A DNA stretch of 64,000 nt from contig CAXXGF010000041.1 in the NCBI GenBank assembly GCA_963677445.2, positions 1-64,000 of the forward strand. Direction: 5' to 3'. Shown piece after piece: positions 34,374 through 44,153 of this stretch. The stretch comes from G963677445 sp963677445 (GTDB lineage: Bacteria > Bacteroidota > Ignavibacteria > Ignavibacteriales > Melioribacteraceae). A program made the position numbers and the translations under genes. Position 1 is the stretch's first letter, and every line of letters starts with the position of its first letter. The notes beneath the pieces are model-generated. The model was not told the DNA's origin. It saw only the letters and a list, made by a program, of their open reading frames with translations, and made no database searches.

Positions 34374-37300
34374 TTATTTAATAAGAATCATTTTTTTGAT
34401 ATCTGAATAGTCTGATGCAGAAAGGTGATAAAAATATATTCCGCTTGATAAATCTCCGGCATTAAATTTAACACAATAATTTCCTGCAATCAACTTTTTA
34501 TTGATCAAAGTTTTAACTCTTGAGCCTAAAATGTCGTATATCACGAGGGAAACATCTGATTCAGCGGGTATCGAGAAGCTGATGTTAGTTTCCGGGTTGA
34601 AAGGATTTGGATAATTCTGCTGAAGCGCGAATTCTATCGGCAGCGTCACACTCTCAAGTTGTAAGCCCGCGGCTTCATTCTGCTGAATAGATATTATGTC
34701 ACCATCTTCCAGAATCAGGTTTCCATCAGGCTGATTATTTAATCCTTTTAGTCGAACAGCTTTACCGGTAATTTGAATTTTCAGCGGGAAATTCACTGAA
34801 CTGAACCTGAAATTTGCCGGTCCGTCATTAAGATTCGCCCTGTTTCTGTTATTCATGAACCTGATATCCATAACTCCCCGGGGTGGCAATGGAGGCAGCT
34901 CCGATATTTTTTCGATATGACTTTCTGTTACACCGAGAGAATATGTACGGCCTGAAGCATCTGTAAATTTGAGTAATGATGCCAGCTCAATTTTTTCTTT
35001 TATATCGCCGGAACTTTCTGCTCTTTTTAAAGGAGCCATCAAAATTTCACCTGCTTCACTTGTTTTAACCCAGTAACCTTCTCCGGGCACAAGCTGATCA
35101 GCCTGGCTGTAACCGGAGTTAAACCCGAAAAATTCTGATATTATTATTCCCTGGGGATTCGTGGAAATTGATGAAGCACAAATTTCATCGTTATAAATGC
35201 CTATCAGGTTCCACCCTTCCAAAAGGTCTATACTACCGGTCGGGGCAATTCCCGAAATATTAACAGACTGTGAGGCATCAAATTTTAACCAATAGCCGAG
35301 ACCGTTTTCCAGTACTTCATTCATTATATAACCATCGTTAAAACTGAACGCGGGTGAAACAGCCTGCGGGAAAAGAGAAGCAGCATTCATGTCCGCGGTT
35401 GATAATGGAACAGAAAGCATATTCCACCCTTCTGACAAATTAAGTGTCGAGGTAAGAATACCTGTGCTGCCGACATTTAAGTTCACCGGAATGGTAACAT
35501 TCATATTATCCGGATCGTTTGTCACGAGCTGAATATTCATGTTATAAAGGTCTTCAGACAAGCCCCCGGTATTGATCTCAAGAATAACCCCTACCGAAGC
35601 GCCGTTATAGATTGTTCCTTCCATATTATTAAGTGAAAGCCATTCCGGCATGAAGGAAAACTGTACCGCGAATTCATTTTTTACATAGGAGGTGTTATAA
35701 GCAGGCATAAGGCCTGTGCTGCCGTCAGTATTTTCAATGCCGACAGAAGAGGAAGTCAACGTTCCCGACATTGAATTGTAATAATAGACAATTTTACCAC
35801 TTTTATAGAGAACTATCTGGAATGTAAGTGAGCTGGTTCCTGAATAGGTCGCCCAGTTATCATACTGAATAACAGTTTTATCGCTGTAATTCTGATAATA
35901 AACTTCACCGGTGGTTTTGCCGTCAAGGTCATCCCAGAAAGGAGCTATTATATCATCAGGATAACCTGATGAAGGAATGCTGCTGTTGGAAAAGACATTT
36001 TCGGTTATCGGCGCGAATGTGAGCAGTCCGTTGGATGAAACATAAATTTCTTCCTTGTCAATACCATAAAAAGGGAAATCGAAATCGGGAACAACAGGTC
36101 CCGCGTATCCTTCATCCTTCGCGGAATAGGTGCCTGTCTGGGTCCAGTTATCAAGCATCGTTCCGGTCGAAGAAATATCTGTCCATTCATATTCCGGTCC
36201 CTCCGGCTCATCACTGTCAATCCAGTCATAACCAAACTGATCAGGTCCGCCGCTTCCTTTTATACCGGCAACATTTTCAGTAAATCCTTTTTTTTTCATT
36301 TGACCTGTGAAGAGGTTACCCGCAACAATTTTCGCTCCGGCAATTTTAAGAATATCACCGGGCGCTTCAAGCACCAGAAAGAAATCGAGTGTGGAAGAAA
36401 CTGACGATATATTGGAAATTGTCAGAGTGTCATATACAATAGTGTTAATATTTGCTTCAATATTAAATGCAGTTGGATCAAGTCCGAGTGAAGGAGCTTC
36501 CCAGGTGCCGGCTGAAACCATATTCGACATCTCTGAAAAATTCTGCCAGATATCATGCGATTTAACCGCGAAATAATATTCGGTGGCAAATTCAAGTGAA
36601 TTAACTATCAGGCATTCCATTTCACCAGCCGGCAGCGGATCACCGCTCCAGGGTATCTGCTGGGCGTTGTTAAAATCATCCTCATTCTGAATCGGGGCGT
36701 TGGACATTCGAATATCGTAACTTATTACTCCGCCTGCCGAAGTATCCATCGGGGCCGACCATGTCAGTGTTACTGAATTTGATGTGCTTTCCGAATGAAC
36801 CAGATCAGTAATTGTTGTCGGCGCGACTGTATCGGGGGCGCCGAACATCGATATAAGTTCAACATCAAGGATAGTCGATTGACCATCAATAACCTGAACA
36901 CCTGTTATCTCTTTTGAAAAATAGTCCGGCGCTTCAAATGTTATGTCATATGTGCCCGATTTAATCAACCGGTGATAATTTCCGGTAAGAGAATCGGAAA
37001 AAACAGTTGAGTTGTCAAAATCGTGCCCTTCAATTTTTATTTCAGCTTTTATCGGCTGACCGGCTATACCTGTTACTATTCCGGTAACACCGTTCATCGC
37101 CTGCTGAAGATAGTTAATAAATGAAGCCCTGTTATATTCCCAGTGGGCCGGAAGCAGTGAAGCGCTGAGTAGTTTAGTATCCGATATCTCCATCGTCACT
37201 TCACGGCAGCGGCGGAAATAGGTCATATAATCCTGCCTTGTTCCATCTGCTTCATACCAGGCGTAACCGTTGGTGATGCCATTATCATAACCGTCCATAT

Positions 37301-38276
37301 AACCGGATGGCGCGTGCAGATGAACAGTATCGGCATATTCACGGCAGATTAACCGGTACCATGAGTCATCTGCATGAACTTCGGGCATAGTATCCCAGGG
37401 GTAGTTTAGTACTTCGGTGCCCCCGTGAAAATTCGCCGACATTACAAAATTATTTGTTTCGGCGATATTCATCATAGCGATAGTTTCAAGCTGCCATTCA
37501 TTTCCGTCGGGATGAGGCCCGTCAATGATATCGGGGAAATTTCGGTTGATATCGACATAATTGGCATTATTTCTTGTAGCGCCGTTTACAGAATTATTTC
37601 CTCCGGCATAGGTGCCGTCCGGATTGGCAAGCGGATTTATCCATATTTCCAGGTTATTCACCAATTCGGTTATTTCAGTGTTCGATCCATAATTGGTGAG
37701 AAGTGAATCAATAAGTCTGAGCATCAAAACATAACCGGTCGTTTCATCGCCATGCATTGTGCCGGTATACATAAACTGCGCTTCAGCTTCCTTCTGAGTG
37801 ATATTATCTGATATCACGGCAAAAAGAAGGTCTCTTCCTTCATGTGTCTGCCCAATATTTTCAATTCTGCAGATTTCAGGAAAATCTGTGGCAAACTGAT
37901 ACATCATTTCTACATAAGCGTCATAGGTGGGATAATAGTCCCATGATTTAATTTCTTCAGGATTCGAGGACATCCTTACAAATTCTTTATCTCCGGGATG
38001 AGGCAGAACTGAATAGTTAAAACCTGCTGTTAAAAACTGATCAAATCCTTTACTATTTGCGTAAGCGTAAACATAGGGGTATTCGACATTATCGATTGAA
38101 ATAAAATTGTCAATATTTTGCAGATTGGCTTTATCCGTTATCTCAAATTTAAAATATACCTCACCTTTTTCTGCCAGGTATTCTCCGGCTGTTTTTTGTG
38201 AAAAAGATAGTGAGGAAAAAAGTAAAGTAAATAAAAATATGAGTGAAAGTCGTTGATTCATAAAAAAGCTCCGCAT
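34374..38276 (-). CDS. Secreted M14 zinc carboxypeptidase with T9SS sorting domain
   Basis: 1300 residues. Signal peptide ending SLSFSQ, a ~75-residue N-terminal region, then the M14 peptidase domain (~115-400): zinc ligands His175 and Glu178 in GTMHGDETTGY and His284 in NFHGGTEVLNYPW, substrate Arg245 in DINRNFPD, and catalytic Glu363 in VTMEISDTK. A carboxypeptidase-regulatory-like domain (~400-475), a fibronectin III domain (~485-590), a beta-rich region with SSNGLLTF and PFWDDLDG (~690-860), the duplicated GWNMLSVP/GWNLIGIY module (~947-1078), PPLPPRGVMDIRF, and a sorting domain from LQQNYPNPFNPETNISFSIP to KKMILIK follow. It should remove C-terminal residues from peptides at the cell surface. 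Its neighbours are the propeller kinase and a TonB receptor. Confidence 0.93.
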   Translation of the reverse strand: MRSFFMNQRLSLIFLFTLLFSSLSFSQKTAGEYLAEKGEVYFKFEITDKANLQNIDNFISIDNVEYPYVYAYANSKGFDQFLTAGFNYSVLPHPGDKEFVRMSSNPEEIKSWDYYPTYDAYVEMMYQFATDFPEICRIENIGQTHEGRDLLFAVISDNITQKEAEAQFMYTGTMHGDETTGYVLMLRLIDSLLTNYGSNTEITELVNNLEIWINPLANPDGTYAGGNNSVNGATRNNANYVDINRNFPDIIDGPHPDGNEWQLETIAMMNIAETNNFVMSANFHGGTEVLNYPWDTMPEVHADDSWYRLICREYADTVHLHAPSGYMDGYDNGITNGYAWYEADGTRQDYMTYFRRCREVTMEISDTKLLSASLLPAHWEYNRASFINYLQQAMNGVTGIVTGIAGQPIKAEIKIEGHDFDNSTVFSDSLTGNYHRLIKSGTYDITFEAPDYFSKEITGVQVIDGQSTILDVELISMFGAPDTVAPTTITDLVHSESTSNSVTLTWSAPMDTSAGGVISYDIRMSNAPIQNEDDFNNAQQIPWSGDPLPAGEMECLIVNSLEFATEYYFAVKSHDIWQNFSEMSNMVSAGTWEAPSLGLDPTAFNIEANINTIVYDTLTISNISSVSSTLDFFLVLEAPGDILKIAGAKIVAGNLFTGQMKKKGFTENVAGIKGSGGPDQFGYDWIDSDEPEGPEYEWTDISSTGTMLDNWTQTGTYSAKDEGYAGPVVPDFDFPFYGIDKEEIYVSSNGLLTFAPITENVFSNSSIPSSGYPDDIIAPFWDDLDGKTTGEVYYQNYSDKTVIQYDNWATYSGTSSLTFQIVLYKSGKIVYYYNSMSGTLTSSSVGIENTDGSTGLMPAYNTSYVKNEFAVQFSFMPEWLSLNNMEGTIYNGASVGVILEINTGGLSEDLYNMNIQLVTNDPDNMNVTIPVNLNVGSTGILTSTLNLSEGWNMLSVPLSTADMNAASLFPQAVSPAFSFNDGYIMNEVLENGLGYWLKFDASQSVNISGIAPTGSIDLLEGWNLIGIYNDEICASSISTNPQGIIISEFFGFNSGYSQADQLVPGEGYWVKTSEAGEILMAPLKRAESSGDIKEKIELASLLKFTDASGRTYSLGVTESHIEKISELPPLPPRGVMDIRFMNNRNRANLNDGPANFRFSSVNFPLKIQITGKAVRLKGLNNQPDGNLILEDGDIISIQQNEAAGLQLESVTLPIEFALQQNYPNPFNPETNISFSIPAESDVSLVIYDILGSRVKTLINKKLIAGNYCVKFNAGDLSSGIYFYHLSASDYSDIKKMILIK

Positions 38277-38346
38277 TAAGTAATAATGTAAAAAACAAAA
38301 TTACCTGACGGAACTTTAAAATACAATTATAATATTAGTAGCTTTT

Positions 38347-40875
38347 TTAAAATCTCACATTAAACCCGATGGTGGGCAGTATGGGGAACATTGAAGTAGC
38401 CTCCCGTTCAAGAGTAAGTTCATCTGAAATATAATAATCGTAGTTAATAATATTGGAACGATTGTAGACATTGATGACATCCAGGTAAAATACCCAGTCG
38501 AGGTCCCAGTAATCAGCTGCAAAATTAAATCTTAAATCCAGCCGGTGATATTCAGGTTTCCGTGAACTGTATCTCCTTGTCTGATCACCATAGTCAACAT
38601 CAAAAATTACTTCCCTGCTTAAACCGTCCGCGCTGGTTCTGGTCGCAATTACCGGAGTTTCAGGTATAAGATCACCATCATTATCCTCAAGAAGAATGCG
38701 TGGTTTTATTCCCACAGCTTCTGTCAAAGGAAATCCTGAGCCATATTGAAAACGCACTCCGATATCAAACCAGGAATTGACCCGGTAACTCATCACCAGG
38801 TTAAAGGTGTGCCGCTGATCATATCTGAAAGGAGTTTTTCTTCCATCTTCAAAACGGTCAGCCCATGCCAGCGCATATGAAGCCCTTCCATTAATTCTGT
38901 CATACCCGGCTATATTTCTTTTCTCCAGATATAATTCTAATCCATAGGCCTCACCATCACCTTTGTTCAGAGGTATCTGCGTGAGTGAATCTGTAAAATT
39001 TGCAACCGGGCGTGTCCATGAATCAGGATTTCTCCTGTCAAGTCCCGGAACCGGTTCACTGTAATATTGCCGCCCTGTTTCAATATCTCTTTCGAAAAGA
39101 TCATAAAAATCTTTGTAATAAGTCTCTATTTTCAGGTTCCATTCACTTGTTATCCACCGGTCGAAACTGAGGACATAATGCAGGGCTCTTTCCGGATTAA
39201 GATTGCGTGTAAGTTCAGGAGTAAGATCATAAAGAATATTCCTGTCCCTCAGTTTTTCATACCCGGGGGATTGAAGATATATTCCCCAGGATGCTCTAAG
39301 AGTAGTAATATCATCAAGCGCGTAGGACAAGGCTACTCTCGGCGAAAAAAATCCTTTTTCAAGAATATCATAATAATCATACCTGAAGCCGGGCTGAATA
39401 AAAAATTTGTCGGAAATGGCAAAATTGTTAAACGCGTAAGCCTTATACCTGTTATATTTCCGTACATCTTTTATATCATCCAGAGTGGCTCTGATATTTG
39501 GATTAGAGTTAAAAAATGCCCTGATTTCGTCACCGAATTCAAAATCAAAATCGAGAACTGTTTTCAGAAAATCGACACCGGCTCCCACTTCCAGTTCACT
39601 TTTTTCACCCCAGAACCAGACAAATTTATCCTCCACCGAATATTTTTCAAACGTGTAGTTCGATTTGAATCTGAAATTAAAAAGATATGCCGATAATGTA
39701 TCTGTAAGCGCGTCCTCAAAGTCCTTCCTGTTTAAAGAAGGATCGAGAAATTCCGAGCTGAAATCAGTATCTCCCTGGTTGCTGTACCAGGAGGCAATAA
39801 CTTTATTGAGCACATTTTTATTCGGCGCGTAATGATACGCGAAAGATGCCATATCATTTTTTGAGAGGTCCTGCACACCTACGCTGTCAGGTGTGGTCCG
39901 GTTTTCACCGCTTACTACCCTGACCGCGTCCCTTGAATAAATTCCATTAATAAAAAATTTATGCCCCTTGAATGGACCGAATGCCAGCTTTGTCTGAATA
40001 TCATAAAAATTCGGGAATGAAACATTTTCTTCAACCAGTCCTGAATTTTTCACAAATGGTTCAATTATCAGGTCATAATAGGTTCTTCTCGAATTTATAA
40101 GCCAGCTTCCGGCGACGCCAAATGGATTTTTCCCCTCGAGCACAAGATTTGCCGCAACAATACTCGCGTTCAGATTTCCTTTAAGGTTTTCTGTTCTTGT
40201 CCCCTGTTTATTTGTAACGTCGAGAACTGCCGAAAGCCTGTCTCCATATTTGGCTGAAAAACCACCTGTTTCAAGATTTATATCTGATACAGCTTCGGGA
40301 TTAAACATACTGATAACACCATAAAGCCGGTATGGATTAAAAATCTCCACATCATCCATTATTATAAGATTCTGATCGGGAGTGCTTCCCCTGATAACAA
40401 GCTGGGAAGAAAAATCGTTTGGCGCCAGAACTCCCGGTAATGAATGAAGAGTACGGAAAACATCTGTTACCGCTCCCGGCATTGCCCGAGCTTCACGGGG
40501 CTGAAGATCAATCAGACTTGTTCTGGTATCCTTTTGCTCCTGAATTCTTTTATCAACTACCTCAACAACATCAACTTCAATATCTTTGGTCTCCAGAATC
40601 ACATTGAGCACAAGTGTTCTTCCCGCTATGATCTCAATATCAAAATTTTTCGTCGCGTGCCCGACAGCGCTGAACCTGGCTTTATATTTTCCCGGCTCAA
40701 GATTCAGTATTTCGTAACTTCCTTCAAGATTACTTACGCCGCCTATAGTAGTTTCCAAAAGGAGTATATTTACTCCCGGAAGAGGTTCCCCGTCAGTTGT
40801 AACCGTACCTTTCAGCTTTCCTGTCTGCGCGAAAGTAACCACATTTATAATCAATACTAATAATATTATTCTCAC
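38347..40875 (-). CDS. TonB-dependent receptor
   Basis: 842 residues from a GTG start. Signal peptide (IILLVLIINVVTFAQ), a carboxypeptidase-like domain (~18-100, LPGVNILLLETTIGGVSNLEGSYEI), a plug (~125-235) with PGAVTDVFRTLHSLPGV, LVIRGSTPDQNLIIMDDVEIFNPYRLYGVISMFNPEAVSDINLETGGFSAKYGDRLSAV in short conserved pieces, and a long barrel ending FNVRF, the terminal aromatic expected for insertion. The 'IRGSTPDQNLI(I/L)MDDVEIFNPYRL' type of plug occurs in receptors without SusD, consistent with its surroundings. Ligand unknown; the neighbouring carboxypeptidase suggests a peptide-related substrate, which is only a guess. Confidence 0.92.
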   Translation of the reverse strand: MRIILLVLIINVVTFAQTGKLKGTVTTDGEPLPGVNILLLETTIGGVSNLEGSYEILNLEPGKYKARFSAVGHATKNFDIEIIAGRTLVLNVILETKDIEVDVVEVVDKRIQEQKDTRTSLIDLQPREARAMPGAVTDVFRTLHSLPGVLAPNDFSSQLVIRGSTPDQNLIIMDDVEIFNPYRLYGVISMFNPEAVSDINLETGGFSAKYGDRLSAVLDVTNKQGTRTENLKGNLNASIVAANLVLEGKNPFGVAGSWLINSRRTYYDLIIEPFVKNSGLVEENVSFPNFYDIQTKLAFGPFKGHKFFINGIYSRDAVRVVSGENRTTPDSVGVQDLSKNDMASFAYHYAPNKNVLNKVIASWYSNQGDTDFSSEFLDPSLNRKDFEDALTDTLSAYLFNFRFKSNYTFEKYSVEDKFVWFWGEKSELEVGAGVDFLKTVLDFDFEFGDEIRAFFNSNPNIRATLDDIKDVRKYNRYKAYAFNNFAISDKFFIQPGFRYDYYDILEKGFFSPRVALSYALDDITTLRASWGIYLQSPGYEKLRDRNILYDLTPELTRNLNPERALHYVLSFDRWITSEWNLKIETYYKDFYDLFERDIETGRQYYSEPVPGLDRRNPDSWTRPVANFTDSLTQIPLNKGDGEAYGLELYLEKRNIAGYDRINGRASYALAWADRFEDGRKTPFRYDQRHTFNLVMSYRVNSWFDIGVRFQYGSGFPLTEAVGIKPRILLEDNDGDLIPETPVIATRTSADGLSREVIFDVDYGDQTRRYSSRKPEYHRLDLRFNFAADYWDLDWVFYLDVINVYNRSNIINYDYYISDELTLEREATSMFPILPTIGFNVRF

Positions 40876-41997
40876 ACCTTAATCCAATATTTATTCAACT
40901 GTAATCTATAACAAAGCCGTGTTAAATATTATTCCAAAATTTTGACATATTACCAAAAATCGTAATCTTAATCGTAATCTTAATCGTAATCTGACCATGC
41001 CGGGAAAAAATTCAATCCGAAAAAAGAATCGTTCTCCTTCTCGTAATCCTACTTCGTACTCGTCTTTTCAAAACGCTCAGGTTATTCGAGAACGAGAACG
41101 ATTACGAGTACCACTTTGCAAAGTACGATAAAACTTTGCCATTTTGCGTAGAATTTAACTGCTTACGGAATAATCCCCCACTCCGGAACAAAATGAAGAA
41201 TCTCACCGCCGCCACCCATACCGTCATTATACTCATAAACTGGCAAACCAGAAGTGAGATAACAAGGGGACTCATGGGACAAATGGGACTTTTGGGTTTT
41301 CCACAATTACATGCCTGATTGATTGTCATTCCGGTTTTTCGCGTCCTTTGTAAAAAGGCCGGAATCTAATGCGGAATTTTACTGCCATTTAACTTAAAAC
41401 TTTGCCATTTTGCGTAGAATTTAACTCCTAACTGAGTAATCATAGACTGGCAAGCCAGAAGTATAAAGTGGTTAGTGGAGAGTGAAGAGATAAGAACCAG
41501 CAATTTTTCTTTAAGATAACTTCAAAATCCCAAAAAAGTCCCGTCAGTGATCCGCCGCGTCGGACAGGCTTTCAGATAATAGCCCCTCAATTCATTGTGG
41601 GGAAATAAGTTAAGAAGTTGATCAAAAGTCCCGCCAGGGATTCTCCGCGGCGAACAGGCAGACAGAATTACCCGGTAAATTGATGGTCAAATAAAACTTT
41701 GCCATTTTGCGTAGAATTTGACTCCTTACGGATTAATCATACTTATATCCCTACACTAATTTTTTCATAAGGTTAATAAGGTTTAATTTTGAAGGGTAGT
41801 CACATCCGCTAAAGGTTAATAAACAAAGAATAAGGATTTTTTAAGCTTTTTGCCGGATTTGGTGTTTTTGTAAGTTAACGGCTTGTTTAAAATCCCAAAT
41901 ACTGTTCCAAAGAAAAATTTCACCAATATTCGCAATTCAATATTGAAATGAATTATATTTACCCCCTGAAGGTTACAGAATAAAAAAAAATGTAAAG
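40876..41997. repeat. Repeat-filled intergenic region (1.1 kb)
   Basis: No gene is visible. The region is a mosaic of short repeats. The TTGCGTAGAATTT-type element occurs at about 41143, 41411 and 41709. An AGTCCCG...CGGACAGGC unit occurs twice (41532-41567 and 41624-41657). 'CTGGCAAGCCAGAAGT' variants appear at 41240 and 41450. A TAATCGTAATCT microsatellite lies at 40961-40992. One ~165-bp block (41011-41175) recurs at 43545-43685. Confidence 0.7.
41011..41175 (+). repeat. Dispersed repeat, copy A
   Basis: The block starting TTCAATCCGAAAAAAGAATCG and running through ACGCTCAGGTTATTCGAGAACG to the TTGCGTAGAATTTAACTG element is repeated, with small indels, at 43545-43685. Both copies lie in non-coding DNA on either side of ispH. 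Confidence 0.75.
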
Positions 41998-43206
41998 ATG
42001 AAAAAATTTGATATACCTGACTTTTACCGCAGCAGTCTGATAAACCGAATAAAAACATACAGGAAACAAACTGATCCGAGGAAAAAGGATTTTACCCCCA
42101 CAATACTTGATTTCGGCCCTGTGGAATTTAAAATTGCGCGGCATTTCGGATTTTGTTACGGAGTGGAAAACGCTATTGAAATAGCTTATAAAACTCTTCA
42201 AAAAAATCCGGACAAAAATATTTACCTGTTGAGTGAAATGATACATAATCCCGCCGTAAATGATGATCTGCGCGCGCAGGGCATTCAGTTTGTAATGGAT
42301 ACCCGGGGCAATCCCTATATGGATATTAATGATATTACCCCGGATGACATTGTGATCATTCCGGCTTTCGGAACAACATTAGAGATGGAAAACCTTCTCA
42401 TGGAAAAAGGGATAAAAACCAAAGAATATAACACCACCTGCCCCTTCGTTGAGAAAGTATGGAACAGAGCTAATTCCCTCGGCGACAAGGATTTTACAGT
42501 TGTCATTCATGGCAAACATACTCATGAAGAAACCAGGGCAACATTTTCACACTCCGATAAAAACGCGAAGTCCCTCATTGTAAGAGATATAGATGAAACC
42601 GGGAAACTTTGTGACATTATACTTGGAAAAATTCCGGTTTCAGAGTTTTACGAAATATTTGAAGGAAAATATTCGGAGGGATTCGATCCGGTAAAAGACA
42701 TTACCCGCATAGGTGTAGTCAACCAGACTACAATGCTCGCGAGCGAAACCGAGGAAATTTCCAATTGTATTAAATCCGCTCTTCTCGATAGATATGGCAC
42801 GGAAAAGATTAAAGAACATTTTGCCGATACCAGGGACACACTCTGTTACGCGACAAATGACAACCAGTCTGCCACCTACGGACTGATGGAATCGGGAGCC
42901 GACCTCGCGATTGTTGTCGGAGGTTATAACAGCTCCAATACATCACATATTGTTGAACTGCTCGAAAGCCGCTTTCCCACCTTCTTCATCTCTTCAGCGG
43001 ATAATATCTCTGAAATGAAAGAGATCACACATTTTAATCCGGAGAGCAAAAAAGAAATAAAAACTTCCGGTTTCCTGCCTGATAAAGAAAAAATCACAAT
43101 CGCCCTCACCAGCGGCGCCTCCTGCCCCGATTCAATCGTGGACGAGGTGTTAAATAAAATACTGGAATTTTTCCCAAAGATAAACTCTAGGACGGTCTTC
43201 CGTTAG
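41998..43206 (+). CDS. ispH: 4-hydroxy-3-methylbut-2-enyl diphosphate reductase
   Basis: 402 residues, the long IspH form seen in Bacteroidota and cyanobacteria. The three iron-sulfur cluster cysteines are in GFCYGVENAI (Cys53), NTTCPFVEKVW (Cys148) and TSGASCPDS near the C-terminus. It performs the last step of the non-mevalonate (MEP) isoprenoid pathway, giving IPP and DMAPP. The additional ~40 N-terminal residues and internal inserts relative to the E. coli enzyme are normal for this subgroup. The gene stands alone between repeat-rich intergenic regions. Confidence 0.96.
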   Translation: MKKFDIPDFYRSSLINRIKTYRKQTDPRKKDFTPTILDFGPVEFKIARHFGFCYGVENAIEIAYKTLQKNPDKNIYLLSEMIHNPAVNDDLRAQGIQFVMDTRGNPYMDINDITPDDIVIIPAFGTTLEMENLLMEKGIKTKEYNTTCPFVEKVWNRANSLGDKDFTVVIHGKHTHEETRATFSHSDKNAKSLIVRDIDETGKLCDIILGKIPVSEFYEIFEGKYSEGFDPVKDITRIGVVNQTTMLASETEEISNCIKSALLDRYGTEKIKEHFADTRDTLCYATNDNQSATYGLMESGADLAIVVGGYNSSNTSHIVELLESRFPTFFISSADNISEMKEITHFNPESKKEIKTSGFLPDKEKITIALTSGASCPDSIVDEVLNKILEFFPKINSRTVFR

Positions 43207-44153
43207 GCGATGAAATTGTTTTTGCTCCGATCAAATGTAAAATTATAATGTGATTTTTTCAACATTATAAACTTTCCAGCTTATAATCCTTGTCTCAATC
43301 CAAAATCGCTTATTTTCGAATGACTATTTCAGATATTAATATTATATGGCAGGCTCTTATTGTCGATCAATAAATGAACAAACTGTTGTACATTTTGTAA
43401 AAAAAGTCAGAATAGATATATTAACATCAGACACCCTAAAGTCCATAAATATATAAATGCAAGAGATGTGATGAAATAGAAGACTACGACCTATAAGTTA
43501 ATGTACTTGTAAACTTAACACATTAACTGGCAGAGCCAGAAAAAATTGAATCCGAAGAAAGAATCGTACTCGTCTTTACTAAAACGCTCAGGATATTCGA
43601 GAACAAGGACGATTACGATTACCTGTTCCATGAGTACGATAAAATTTTACCAATTTGCGTAGAATTTAACTCCTTACTGAATATTCGAGTATTAAACCTG
43701 CCACTGCCCTTAAAATGGGAATTAACTGACTATAGAACTGAATATTGAATATTGAATATTTTATTATAATTTGAATCTCACCCACTAGCAGAAAAAAATA
43801 TACCAGAGTAGTAATTTGATTGTTATTCTTGGTCCCACCCTATCACCCAATCTTATTTTCATATTTCTTTCTTGCAAAATTTCAAGATTATTACTACTTT
43901 GTGTTTAATAAATATTAGCATGGGCTATTTAATATCATACTAGGTTTTATTGGTTTTTACAATGTTTGTTTTTATTTTGTCAGTATATAGATAAAATATT
44001 CACTAAAGACAGCTTAAGCATAGATATAATTAAAAAATTCTATTAGCTATTGTTCAGTAATATATTTAGGTTCTCTCACAGATTTAATAATTCTGGATTG
44101 TTAAATTCCCAGAATGTTATTCTTATTCTGCATATTATTTAAATGGAGGTAAA
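43207..44153. other. AT-rich intergenic region (about 950 bp)
   Basis: No gene is visible. The 43545-43685 block repeats 41011-41175. The remainder (43700-44150) is very AT-rich and leads into the AT-rich YWTD-propeller gene; a GAATATTGAATATTGAATATT triplication lies near 43738-43760. Confidence 0.55.
43545..43685 (+). repeat. Dispersed repeat, copy B
   Basis: Second copy of the 41011-41175 block. It retains TGAATCCGAAGAAAGAATCG, AAAACGCTCAGGATATTCGA and TTTGCGTAGAATTTAACTCC in the same order, with a ~22-bp deletion in the first third. Confidence 0.75.

Noticed and set aside
40961..40992. TAATCGTAATCT repeats as iterons
   Set aside because: Only about three units, inside a mosaic of intergenic repeats, with no replication initiator gene.
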